From Alphaproteobacteria bacterium (GTDB taxonomy: Bacteria > Pseudomonadota > Alphaproteobacteria > Thalassobaculales > Thalassobaculaceae): a DNA stretch of 64,000 nucleotides. This document shows, in pieces, positions 32,912 to 41,318 of the stretch (position 1 is the stretch's first letter; every line of letters starts with the position of its first letter). The notes beneath the pieces were generated by a model. That model searched no databases. It saw nothing but the letters and a program-made list of their open reading frames with translations, and was not told the DNA's origin. The position numbers and the translations under genes are program-made. Location of the stretch: assembly GCA_024742275.1 (NCBI GenBank), contig JANSYS010000007.1, positions 1-64,000 of the forward strand. The letters are read 5' to 3'.

Positions 32912-33811
32912 TTGTCCGACTCGTCCCTTCGACCGCCCGCCAACGCTTATCTTCTGCTGGTGATGGCCACGCTATGCTGGGGCGCCAACGCGGTCGCCGC
33001 CAGGATGTCCGTGGGCGAGTTGTCGCCCATGCTGCTCACGCTCCTGCGCTGGGCCGGCGTCTTCCTTCTGCTGGTGATCTTCGCCCGCGGCCGGGTCGTC
33101 TCCGAATGGCCGATTTTGAAGCAGCACTGGGTGAAGGTCTTCGCCATGGGCGCGCTCGGCTTCAGCGGGTTCAACACGCTGATGTACGTGGCCGCCCAAC
33201 ACACCCAGGCCGTCAACATCGGAATCCTGCAGGGCGCGATCCCGATCTTCGTCCTGCTGGGCGCGTTCGCCGCCTACCGGACGCCGGTGCGCGGCGTGCA
33301 GACCATCGGTGTCGCCATCACCATGATCGGCGTCGCGCTCGTGGCGTCGAAGGGCGATATCGGACGGCTGGCGACGCTCGAACTCAATCGCGGCGACGTG
33401 CTGATCATCGCCGCCTGCCTCCTGTATGCCGGATACACGGTGTCGCTGCGCCAACGACCACCGCTCTCGGGCATGGCAATGTTCGCCGGTCTCGCGACCG
33501 CCGCCTTTCTGACCTCCCTCCCGATCGCGGGCTACGAATACCTCGCGGGCGACTTTCAGGCGCCGACCGCGAAAGGCTGGGCGATCGTCGCATTCGTCGT
33601 CGTCTTCCCATCCTTCCTGGCGCAGATATCCTTCCTGCTCGCCGTCGATCAGGTCGGACCGGGCCGGGCCGGAGTCTTCGTGAACCTCGTCCCGATCTTC
33701 GCAGCCGTTCTCAGCGTTGGCATTCTGGGCGAAGCTTTCCACCTGTACCACGCCCTCGCTCTCGCTCTGGTGCTGGGCGGCATCGCCATCGCCGAACGGT
33801 TCAAGCGCTGA
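32912..33811 (+). CDS. EamA/DMT-family membrane exporter
   Basis: A 299-residue protein from a TTG at 32912 with GGAG five bases ahead (an ATG at 32867 is the alternative). It has ten predicted TM segments in two EamA repeats: LLLVMATLCWGANAVAARMS ... LLTLLRWAGVFLLLVIFARG ... VNIGILQGAIPIFVLLGAFA, then DVLIIAACLLYAGYTVSLRQ ... PSFLAQISFLLAVDQVGPGR ... VNLVPIFAAVLSVGILGE. Such drug/metabolite transporters export amino acids or metabolites; no specificity can be inferred. The epoxide hydrolase gene begins 11 bases later, so they may be one transcript. Confidence 0.85.
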   Translation: MSDSSLRPPANAYLLLVMATLCWGANAVAARMSVGELSPMLLTLLRWAGVFLLLVIFARGRVVSEWPILKQHWVKVFAMGALGFSGFNTLMYVAAQHTQAVNIGILQGAIPIFVLLGAFAAYRTPVRGVQTIGVAITMIGVALVASKGDIGRLATLELNRGDVLIIAACLLYAGYTVSLRQRPPLSGMAMFAGLATAAFLTSLPIAGYEYLAGDFQAPTAKGWAIVAFVVVFPSFLAQISFLLAVDQVGPGRAGVFVNLVPIFAAVLSVGILGEAFHLYHALALALVLGGIAIAERFKR

Positions 33812-33822
33812 CGGAGGAGCCG

Positions 33823-34974
33823 ATGTCCCCCACACCGATCCCCTTTACCCTCGACATTCCGCAGGCCGAACTCGACGACCTGAGGGACCGTCTCGCCCGC
33901 ACGCGGTTTCCCGACCGCACGCCTGGGGAGGCCTGGGCCTTCGGGACGGATCCGGACTACCTGCGCGAGTTGGTGACCTATTGGCGCGACGGCTTCGACT
34001 GGCGCCGGGAGGAGGCCGCTCTCAACGCATTCCCGCAGTTCCGTGTCGAGATCGACGGCATTCCGCTGCACTACCTGCACGTGCCGGGCGCAGGGCCGGA
34101 GCCGATCCCGCTGCTGCTGCTGCATGGATGGCCCGGATCGGTTCTGGAGTTTCTGGACATCATTCCGCTGCTGACGGACCCGGCTGCCCATGGTGCCCCC
34201 GACGCGCCGAGCTTCACGGTGATCGCCCCGTCGCTGCCCGGCTTCACGCTGTCGTTCAGGCCGGACCAGAAGCGGTTCTCCTGCGAGGACATGGCCGCCA
34301 CCTTGTCCCGGTTGATGGCAGACGTGCTCGGGATCGACCGGTACATGGTCCAGGGCGGCGACTGGGGTGCTTTCGTCGGGTCGCGCATCGCCTTCGACCA
34401 TCCGGATCGGGTGCGGGCGCTGCATCTCAACTTTCTGCCGCTGCGCCGCGACGCGGCGGTGGCCGAGAACCCGAGCCCCGAAGAGACCGCCTATCTGGAG
34501 GAACTCGCCACGTTTCTGAAGGAAGAGACCGGCTATCAGGCGATCCAGGGCACACGACCCCAGACCCTGGCCTCCGCCCTGGTGGACTCACCGGCCGGGC
34601 TCGCCGCCTGGATCGCCGAGAAGTTCCACGTCTGGACCGACAACGATGGCCGGATCGAGACGGCGGTCAGCCGCGACCGCATGCTGGCCGACATATCGCT
34701 GTACTGGTTCACCGGCGCGGTCGGGTCGTCCTTCTGGCCCTACTACGCCAGGGCGCACAGCCCCTGGCCAATTCCCCTCGGCGGCAAGATCACCGTACCC
34801 ATGGGATATCTACAATCTCCGCGAGAAATTCTACGGCCACCGAGATCCGCCGCCGCCCGGGTCTACTCCGATATTCGACGGTGGAACACACTGAGGAAGG
34901 GCGGACATTTCGCGGCCCTCGAAAACCCCCAAGCCTTGGCCAAGGAGATCCGCGAACTGGCCGCCGATCTATGA
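33823..34974 (+). CDS. Epoxide hydrolase (alpha/beta fold)
   Basis: A 383-residue enzyme with GGAGGAG before the ATG. It has the epoxide-hydrolase N-terminal domain (DIPQAELDDLRDRLARTRFP, YWRDGFDWR..E), HGWPGS oxyanion loop at 101-106, nucleophile Asp180 in VQGGDWGAF and the catalytic His in LRKGGHFAALENP near 365. This is the microsomal-type (EPHX1-like) subfamily. Between residues 320 and 345 the sequence (MGYLQSPREILRPPRS) keeps the family pattern P-K-E-I-x-R-P-P-R-S. It opens epoxides to diols, probably in xenobiotic or terpenoid breakdown. Confidence 0.9.
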   Translation: MSPTPIPFTLDIPQAELDDLRDRLARTRFPDRTPGEAWAFGTDPDYLRELVTYWRDGFDWRREEAALNAFPQFRVEIDGIPLHYLHVPGAGPEPIPLLLLHGWPGSVLEFLDIIPLLTDPAAHGAPDAPSFTVIAPSLPGFTLSFRPDQKRFSCEDMAATLSRLMADVLGIDRYMVQGGDWGAFVGSRIAFDHPDRVRALHLNFLPLRRDAAVAENPSPEETAYLEELATFLKEETGYQAIQGTRPQTLASALVDSPAGLAAWIAEKFHVWTDNDGRIETAVSRDRMLADISLYWFTGAVGSSFWPYYARAHSPWPIPLGGKITVPMGYLQSPREILRPPRSAAARVYSDIRRWNTLRKGGHFAALENPQALAKEIRELAADL

Positions 34975-35061
34975 TCGCCCTGGATCAACCACGCAAAACA
35001 ACTATTGATTGTTTTCGAATACCCCGTTATCCTGCCGATCAGATCATGGGAGGCAGACAGA

Positions 35062-37167
35062 ATGAGCGACACGGGATCCAACAGCCCCAGCGGCATGAAG
35101 CGACGTGACTTCCTGGCGGGCGCGGGGGCGATGGCCTTGTCGCTGCCGACCTTCGCCAGGGCGGCGATCGCCCAGGGGACCGGGCCGGGCATTGCGCCGG
35201 AGGGCGCCAAGATCGCCCGCCTCGGCATCTACCCGGCGATCGGGATCTGCCGGGTCGGCGGTAGCAGCCAATGGTTCTACGCGCCGGAGGTCCCCGGCCT
35301 GCCGCCGGAGCCGGCCGACGGGTCCTTCAAGGATGGAACGGAGAAGATCAAAAAGCAGGTGCAGCGCTTCCGCGTCTATGCCTTCGACCGGGAAGGCAGG
35401 GTGATCCGCGAGATCACCGCCGCCGATGCCCAGATTCAGTGGACGGTCCATGTCGCCAACACCAAGGCGGCCTGGTACGGATTCAACAACCCGATGGACA
35501 ACGGCGATCTTGCGCCGGGCATTCCGGGTCAACGGCGCAACCAGTATTTTGTCGGTGCGCAGAAGCGCCTGGACAATCTGGTGATCGACGGTGGCGCGAA
35601 GACGATTTCCGGCACCGACACCAATCGCGACGGCACGAACCCGGATTTTGCCATGGGCGGCACGTTCTGGGGCAGCGAGGCCGTGGGTCTCGGCCAGCTC
35701 CGCACCGACTCGGCCGGGCATCTGCTCGTCGTCCCACCGGACGGGATGTCGAACAGCCCGACCGGGGCGGCCATCACCAGCTTCGCCGACAACGACGGGT
35801 GGCACGACGACTGGTGCGACGGGCCGGTCACGGCAACGGTGACCCTGAAGGACGGCAGTCTGGCCGACGCCGACCTCGACACCAACGCGGACCCGGCCTG
35901 GGTTGCCTGCGTCGGCCCCAACTTCGCCCCGGAGATCGCCCCGGTCTCGACCATGTACGACGTGATCTACGACATGAACGTGCGCCTGAACTGGCAAAGC
36001 GCGCCGGAGCGGCCGTCCTTCACGAAGGACATCTATCCGACGCTGCAGCGCCTCGGTCAGATGCAGTGGCTGACGGATGCGGCGAACCTGCGGGAAGCCT
36101 GGATGGGTCAGTACTTCGACTTTGCCGACCCGGCGTTGATCGAGCGGCTGGCGAGGCAGGAGAACGCGGAACTGCGGCAACAGGCGTTCGACCAGATCCG
36201 CCCCCCCTTCCAATTCTCCGGCAACACCGAGGCGGACTACTTCACCGAGCAGCAGCTCAAGGTGCCGTACATGCTGGGCGACGGCATCAACTACGACGGC
36301 AGTCCCTATCAGTGGTTCCAGATGGCCCACCTGCAATACCGGTTCCTGATGGACTGGAAGGACGGCAACTACGTCGACGACTGGAAACCGGACGAGGAGG
36401 GCATCACCAGCTTCGACCAGATTCCGCTGGACCAGCAGCCCTTCGCGCTTACGGAGGCCGCGCTCATGCCGCTCAGCGGCGGCGCCTTCCATCCGGGCGT
36501 GGAACTCACCTACTACCTGCGCCACAAGGCGATGTACGCCCGTGCCAATCCGCAGCCGGACAGGCCGCTGCCGGAGCCGTTCCGGATCGCTCTCGGCGAT
36601 CGGCCGACGCTGCTCCAGGATGTGGGCCGTCTCCTGACTCCGGAACTGACGCTGGTCGGCCGCCCCGCCGAGGGAATCGCCCCGGCCGTCGGCCCCGCCA
36701 TGCCCGGCGATCTGACCCGGTGGATGGGCCTGCCCTGGCAATGCGATGCTTTCAGTTGCCAGCAGGTCCTCATGCAGAGCGACTTCCCGACGGCGGTCTG
36801 GTGGCCTGCACTGCTGCCGATCGATGTTCTCCCGGTCGATTTCCTCGAGAATCAGGTGATCAAGGGCGAGACACGGGACGGCCAGAGGCTGAGCCGGGAG
36901 GAGAGGATCAAGTTCTTCAACCAGCGCGCCGACTGGAAACGCGGCGTTGCCGGCATCGGCTACCACGCCAATGCCAGCTACTGGGACGGGATCACAAACA
37001 TGATCCAGCTCTGGGAACGGATGGGCTTCGTGGTCAAGCGCGAAGTGCCTGAGCAGGTTGCGGCCGATCTCGACATTCCGCGCGAGGTTTATGCCGAGGT
37101 CGGACGCGGAGACACCATGGAGTTCCGCTTCAAGTGGACGCCGTCGGACGGACAACTGCCGAATTGA
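35062..37167 (+). CDS. LodA/GoxA-like CTQ-dependent quinoprotein amino-acid oxidase
   Basis: A 701-residue protein with GGGAGG eight bases before the ATG. A twin-arginine signal (MKRRDFLAGAGAMALSLPTF at residue 12) indicates Tat export. The body matches LodA-like oxidases: LGIYPAIGICRVGGSSQWFY near 54, RFRVYAFDREGRVIREIT, VHVANTKAAWYGFNN, and the cofactor region LPWQCDAFSC (Cys566) with PTAVWWPALLP (Trp580/581), the probable cysteine-tryptophylquinone pair. It is paired with a LodB-like flavoprotein needed for CTQ formation. It should oxidise an amino acid or amine, releasing H2O2; the substrate is unknown. The extra Cys561 in PWQC is unusual. Confidence 0.82.
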   Translation: MSDTGSNSPSGMKRRDFLAGAGAMALSLPTFARAAIAQGTGPGIAPEGAKIARLGIYPAIGICRVGGSSQWFYAPEVPGLPPEPADGSFKDGTEKIKKQVQRFRVYAFDREGRVIREITAADAQIQWTVHVANTKAAWYGFNNPMDNGDLAPGIPGQRRNQYFVGAQKRLDNLVIDGGAKTISGTDTNRDGTNPDFAMGGTFWGSEAVGLGQLRTDSAGHLLVVPPDGMSNSPTGAAITSFADNDGWHDDWCDGPVTATVTLKDGSLADADLDTNADPAWVACVGPNFAPEIAPVSTMYDVIYDMNVRLNWQSAPERPSFTKDIYPTLQRLGQMQWLTDAANLREAWMGQYFDFADPALIERLARQENAELRQQAFDQIRPPFQFSGNTEADYFTEQQLKVPYMLGDGINYDGSPYQWFQMAHLQYRFLMDWKDGNYVDDWKPDEEGITSFDQIPLDQQPFALTEAALMPLSGGAFHPGVELTYYLRHKAMYARANPQPDRPLPEPFRIALGDRPTLLQDVGRLLTPELTLVGRPAEGIAPAVGPAMPGDLTRWMGLPWQCDAFSCQQVLMQSDFPTAVWWPALLPIDVLPVDFLENQVIKGETRDGQRLSREERIKFFNQRADWKRGVAGIGYHANASYWDGITNMIQLWERMGFVVKREVPEQVAADLDIPREVYAEVGRGDTMEFRFKWTPSDGQLPN

Positions 37168-37174
37168 GGGCCGC

Positions 37175-38305
37175 GTGATCCGCACGGTCGCCGTCATTGG
37201 CGCGGGCGTCGCTGGACCGGCCGCGGTGCTCTCCCTCGCCGCCGCCGGACTGAAGGTGCGCTGGTTCGCGCCGCCGCCCGCGCCGACCCACGATCCGGTG
37301 GGCGAGACCCTGTCGCCCGCCGCCAATCCCATGTTGGCGGAACTCGGTCTGGCGGACGCGATCACCGCCGCCGGCCATCGACCGTCGCACACCACTCTCT
37401 CGTCATGGGGAAGCCCTCAGCTGCTGGACCGAAACGCGATCCTGCATCTCGAAGGACCGGGGCTTGTGCTCGACCGCCGCCGGTTCGAGGCGGATCTACG
37501 CCGGGCGGCCGAGAAGGTCGCAGAACGGGTGGTCGACGCCAGGCTCGCCGAAGCGCATCCCGCCCAGGGAGCATGGCATCTGTCGGCCGCGACCGGCGAA
37601 ACCCTGGACGCCGACGCTTTGATCGATGCCTCCGGCCGCGGCACCGCGATCGCCCGCCGCCACGGGGAAAGAAACCGCGCCGACCGACTGATGGCGGTCC
37701 ACGCCTTCCTCGACCAGCGCGATGCCGACGTGGAGCCGACCCCGGCGGTGTTGATCGAAGCGGTCGAGACCGGCTGGTGGTACGCCGCCCTGCGGCCGGA
37801 CGGCAGCCTGTCGGTCGCCTATTTCACGGATCCGGACCTGCTGGTGGAGACGCCGACCCGAGACGTCGGAGTCTGGAAGGCGTTGATCGACGGCACGCGC
37901 TATGTCGGACGCTGGATCGACGACGCCGGCTTCGATCCCGATACAGCGCCGACGCTGTCGAGCGCCGGGACCACCTGGCTCGCCCCGCCGGCGGGCCGGG
38001 TCGAGGGCGCACCCTGGATGGCGGTCGGCGACAGCGCCGCGGCCTTCGACCCGCTGTCGTCCCACGGCATGACCACGGCCCTTTGGGCCGGGGCGCGCGC
38101 GGGGCCCGTCCTGTCGGCCGCGCTCGACGGCGACGACGATGCCCTCGACGCCTATGCCCGGTCGGTCTCCGACGGCGTCCAGGCCTTCCTCGACCAGCGG
38201 CGGCGCATGTACGCGATGGAGCGGCGCTTCGCCGGCGCACCCTTCTGGCGGCGCCGCCACAACGTCACGCCACCGGACCTCGCGGAGCGGGCTCAGGACA
38301 AGTAG
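37175..38305 (+). CDS. LodB-like FAD-dependent maturation oxidoreductase
   Basis: A 376-residue protein from a GTG (GAGGG five bases ahead), seven bases after lodA-like. VAVIGAGVAGPAAVLSLAAA is the FAD Rossmann motif; GETLSPAANPMLAELGL, GPGLVLDRRRFEADLRRAA, ADALIDASGRGTAIARRHG and WMAVGDSAAAFDPLSSHGM (the G-D-A-A-x-x-x-D-P motif) follow the tryptophan-halogenase/LodB pattern. In known lod operons this protein is required to build the CTQ cofactor in the cytoplasm, consistent with folding before Tat export of the partner. Confidence 0.82.
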   Translation: MIRTVAVIGAGVAGPAAVLSLAAAGLKVRWFAPPPAPTHDPVGETLSPAANPMLAELGLADAITAAGHRPSHTTLSSWGSPQLLDRNAILHLEGPGLVLDRRRFEADLRRAAEKVAERVVDARLAEAHPAQGAWHLSAATGETLDADALIDASGRGTAIARRHGERNRADRLMAVHAFLDQRDADVEPTPAVLIEAVETGWWYAALRPDGSLSVAYFTDPDLLVETPTRDVGVWKALIDGTRYVGRWIDDAGFDPDTAPTLSSAGTTWLAPPAGRVEGAPWMAVGDSAAAFDPLSSHGMTTALWAGARAGPVLSAALDGDDDALDAYARSVSDGVQAFLDQRRRMYAMERRFAGAPFWRRRHNVTPPDLAERAQDK

Positions 38306-38704
38306 CTAGCGGAACAGGAAGCGCTTGTGGGCATCGGCCATGTTTCGGGCGCGGACCAGGAACTCGGCGGCCGCGCGCGGATCGACCGTGTCGGTCAGGG
38401 TCTCCTCGAACAGCGCCAGCCAGCGGTCGAAATGGGACGCGTTCAGCTCCCCGATCCCGGCATGGACGCGCATGGGCATGCCGTCGTACCGCCCCGTAAG
38501 GTTCAGGACCGACGACCAGAACGCCTTCAGCCGCTCGAAATGGGCCGGCCAGTCGTCGACGTGCCGCATGAACACCGGTCCGAGGACATCGTCCTCGCGA
38601 GCGCGGCTGTAGAAAGTCTCCACCACGAGGGCGATGTCGTCCTCGCTGACCCGGGCGAAAGGCGGATCCAACGGAGAGGCCGGCGGCGTCGACTCGGTCG
38701 TCAT
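38306..38704 (-). CDS. Group III truncated hemoglobin
   Basis: A 132-residue globin: LVVETFYSRAREDDVLGPVF near 27, DDWPAHFERLKAFWSSVLNL near 50, GRYDGMPMRVHAGIGELNAS near 71 (proximal His region) and HFDRWLALFEETLTDTVDP near 91 (the S-H-F-D-R-W-L motif of trHb III). It binds heme and O2/NO. Its stop codon touches the LodB-like stop with no base between them, so transcripts of the two converge. Possible link: coping with H2O2/O2 demand next door, but this is speculation. Confidence 0.85.
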   Translation of the reverse strand: MTTESTPPASPLDPPFARVSEDDIALVVETFYSRAREDDVLGPVFMRHVDDWPAHFERLKAFWSSVLNLTGRYDGMPMRVHAGIGELNASHFDRWLALFEETLTDTVDPRAAAEFLVRARNMADAHKRFLFR

Positions 38705-38747
38705 GGCGTCACGCTATCACGCGATCCGGGCGCGCGGACACCGAAGA

Positions 38748-39446
38748 CTATTTCCCTCCCAGGGCCTTGTGCGCCCGGGACTTGAACTCCCGGCGGTAGA
38801 GGATCGCCACGACCCACAGGGAGGCCGCGATCAGAGCGACCGGGTGCAGGAACCAGGCGGAGGCGGCCAGACCGAAATAATAGGCGTGCATGCCGCCGTT
38901 GTAGTGCCGGGCCGCCAGCGTGGCGAGCCGAGCCACCACGCGCGCGCGCTCCTCCGCGACCGCCGGATCGTCGGACGCGCCCGGCTGCGGCACCGATCCG
39001 AGCACGACGGCGGCGTTGTTGTGCAGCCGCAGCGACCAGGCGAGCCGGAAAAAGGCGTTGATGAACACCACAATCAACGCGCCCACCATCACGCCGAACC
39101 GATCCCGCGTGGTCTCGAGCAGATAGTCGAAACCGTTCAGCACCGCGACCGCATGCTCGGTGCCGCCGATCATCGCCGCGAGCCCCCCGATGACGAAGAT
39201 CGAGGTCGAGGCCAGAAAAGCGGAATTGCCGGCCAGCGAGCGCAGGATCTGGATATCGATGATCCGGTTGTCGCGGTGGATCGCCGCCGCCGTCCATTCG
39301 CCGCGCCATCCCTGCATCAGGCCGGACAGGTTGTCGCCCCGCTCCGCCGCCCGCTCGCCGAACAGCTCGTATCCGAGCCACGCCGAGAGGAAGACGACCA
39401 GGGCCAGCACGTCCAGCGGGGATAGGATCTGCATCACCGTCGTCAT
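38748..39446 (-). CDS. DUF599-family inner-membrane protein
   Basis: A 232-residue protein; the ATG at 39446 has GGAGGG nearby (longer frame to 39509 rejected). Four TM segments: LDVLALVVFLSAWLGYELF, LASTSIFVIGGLAAMIGGTE, GVMVGALIVVFINAFFRLAW and FLHPVALIAASLWVVAILYR. HRDNRIIDIQILRSLAGNSA and HNNAAVVLGSVPQ, ARHYNGGMHAYYFGLAASAW are the conserved DUF599 signatures. Function unknown. It is 43 bases upstream of the hemoglobin gene on the same strand. Confidence 0.82.
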   Translation of the reverse strand: MTTVMQILSPLDVLALVVFLSAWLGYELFGERAAERGDNLSGLMQGWRGEWTAAAIHRDNRIIDIQILRSLAGNSAFLASTSIFVIGGLAAMIGGTEHAVAVLNGFDYLLETTRDRFGVMVGALIVVFINAFFRLAWSLRLHNNAAVVLGSVPQPGASDDPAVAEERARVVARLATLAARHYNGGMHAYYFGLAASAWFLHPVALIAASLWVVAILYRREFKSRAHKALGGK

Positions 39447-39585
39447 CTGCCCTCCGGGCATCTTTGCGGGCGTCGGCACGCCTCGCCGAACCGATCTGCA
39501 CGATTTCACCCTGTGCGTCCGGACGCAAGGCGCCTACCGTTGACGCGGAAACGGCTCCGCCAAGGAGCCCTAACGGGAGGACGCC

Positions 39586-40362
39586 ATGGGGTCGCTGGAC
39601 GGGAAAATCGCCGTCGTCACCGGCGCCGGGAAGAACATAGGCCGCGAGATCGCCCTCACCCTCGCCCGCGACGGGGCGGCGGTCGTGGTCAACGGCCGGG
39701 GCGACCAGAGCGCGGTGGATGCCGTCGCCGGGGAAATCAGGGATTTCGGCGGCCGCGCCTTCGGACACTTGGCGGATGTTTCCGACGAAGCGGCGGTCGC
39801 GGCGATGGTCGGGCGGACCGTCGAGACGTTCGGCGGCATCGACATCGTCGTCAGCAATGCCGGCCTGCGCCGCCAGACGCCGTTCCTGGAGATGGGATTC
39901 GCGGAATGGCGGGAGATCCTGTCGGTCGCCCTCGACGGCGCCTTCATCCTGACCCGCGCCTGCGTCCCGCACATGATCGCCCGCAGCGGGCAGGGCGGGC
40001 AGCAGGGTGGAGCGGGCGGCGCCATCGTCGGCCTGTCCGGCGTGTCGACCCATGTGGGCACGCCCGAGCGCTGCCACGTGTCCGCCTCGAAATCCGGGCT
40101 GGAGGGACTGATGCGGGCGCTGGCGGTCGAACTCGGCCCGCACGGCATCACCGCGAACTGCGTCGCGCCCGGCGCGATCGACACGGTGCGCGGCGCCGCC
40201 GCCGGCCAGCTGCCGAGCACCCTGCGCGCCGCCGGCGTCCCGGCCGGGCGCAAGGGCACGGTCGGGGAGATCGCCGCCATGGTCCACCATCTGGTCGGAC
40301 CGCAGGGCCGGTTCATCACCGGCCAGACCATCCACGTGAACGGAGGAGCCTTCCTGACATGA
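39586..40362 (+). CDS. SDR-family oxidoreductase lacking the canonical catalytic Tyr
   Basis: A 258-residue classical SDR: AVVTGAGKNIGREIALTLAR (cofactor motif T-G-x-x-x-G-x-G), VVSNAGLRRQTP near 88, GLSGVSTHVGTPERCHVSAS then KSGLEGL near 145-170, and NCVAPGAIDTVRG. In the Y-x-x-x-K motif the Tyr position is Val, preceded by His (C-H-V-S-A-S-K). A subgroup of SDRs with A-H-V-x-x-x-K exists, so it may be an active variant or a binding protein. A TauD dioxygenase starts within its stop codon (ATGA). Confidence 0.85.
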   Translation: MGSLDGKIAVVTGAGKNIGREIALTLARDGAAVVVNGRGDQSAVDAVAGEIRDFGGRAFGHLADVSDEAAVAAMVGRTVETFGGIDIVVSNAGLRRQTPFLEMGFAEWREILSVALDGAFILTRACVPHMIARSGQGGQQGGAGGAIVGLSGVSTHVGTPERCHVSASKSGLEGLMRALAVELGPHGITANCVAPGAIDTVRGAAAGQLPSTLRAAGVPAGRKGTVGEIAAMVHHLVGPQGRFITGQTIHVNGGAFLT

Positions 40363-41186
40363 GCAACCTGCCCTTCGCGCACGAGCCGCTCTCGCCGCAT
40401 ATCGGCCTGGAGATCACCGGCCTCGACCTCAACGCGCTGGACGACGACACCACCGCCGCCCTGCGGCAGGCGTTCAACGACCGCCACGTCCTGGTGTTCA
40501 GAGACCAGGACATGACCCCGGCGCAGCAGGTCCGTTTCGCCGAGCGCATCGGCGAACCCGACATCTACCCGCTGCTCGGCGGCATCGACGGGTTCCCGAT
40601 GATCACGCCCATCGTCAAGGAACCGCACGAGACCAACAATTTCGGCGGCCTCTGGCACAGCGACACGACCTACATGGAGACGCCGCCGATGGCGACCATG
40701 CTGCTGGCCCGCGAGATCCCGCCGGTCGGCGGCGACACCCTGTTCGCCAGCCAGGTGGCCGCCTACGAGGCCCTGTCCGACGGCATGAAGGCGATGCTGG
40801 CGCCGCTCAGGACGATCAACAGCTCGGCCAAGGCCAACGCCACCAAGACCCGCGAGGACCGGGTGAAGGGCGACGACGCGAAGAAGGAGTTCACCTCCTG
40901 CCACCCGCTCGTCCGCACCCATCCCGAGACCGGCCGCAAGGCGCTCTACACCAATGTCGGCCACACGGTGCGGCTCGACGGCTTCAGCGAGGAGGAGAGC
41001 GCGCCGCTGCTCGCCTACCTGCACGCCCACCAGACCCGCGAGGAATTCCAGTGCCGGGTGCGCTGGCGCGAGGGCACGCTGGTGATGTGGGACAACCGGG
41101 CGGCCATGCACTATCCGGTGAACGACTACCACGGCCACCGCCGCGAGATGCACCGGATCACCCTGAAGGGCAACCGGGTGGCGTAG
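40359..41186 (+). CDS. TauD/TfdA-family Fe(II)/2-oxoglutarate dioxygenase (2)
   Basis: A 275-residue enzyme whose ATG overlaps the SDR stop. HEPLSPHIGLEITGLDLNAL, RHVLVFRDQDMTPAQQVRF, GGLWHSDTTYMETPP near 88 (H-x-D), HPLVRTHPETGRKALYTN, and DNRAAMHYPVNDYHGHRREM then HRITL near 245 (distal His, Arg) form the complete active site. It is clearly paralogous to the dioxygenase at 31952-32809 but not a recent duplicate. The pairing with an SDR suggests hydroxylation followed by, or preceded by, redox change of the same substrate. Confidence 0.87.
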   Translation: MSNLPFAHEPLSPHIGLEITGLDLNALDDDTTAALRQAFNDRHVLVFRDQDMTPAQQVRFAERIGEPDIYPLLGGIDGFPMITPIVKEPHETNNFGGLWHSDTTYMETPPMATMLLAREIPPVGGDTLFASQVAAYEALSDGMKAMLAPLRTINSSAKANATKTREDRVKGDDAKKEFTSCHPLVRTHPETGRKALYTNVGHTVRLDGFSEEESAPLLAYLHAHQTREEFQCRVRWREGTLVMWDNRAAMHYPVNDYHGHRREMHRITLKGNRVA

Positions 41187-41318
41187 GCGGAAGACCGGCA
41201 GGCAGGCCCGTTAGACAGGACAGGCTCCGCACCGGATGCAGGGAAGTTGCTGGGTTTTTGATAGCGCAGATTGCCGTCATCCGACAGATTATCGGGGCCC
41301 TGACGCGGCTGGAGAGTT

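Noticed and set aside
32974-33822. N-terminal extension of the epoxide-hydrolase frame
   Set aside because: It overlaps the EamA transporter in another frame; the hydrolase family start MSPTPIPFTLDIPQAELDDL lies at 33823 with GGAGGAG.
35044-37395. 783-residue leftward open frame opposite the LodA-like gene
   Set aside because: No recognisable domain; the opposite strand encodes a protein with signal peptide and cofactor residues and a good ribosome-binding site.
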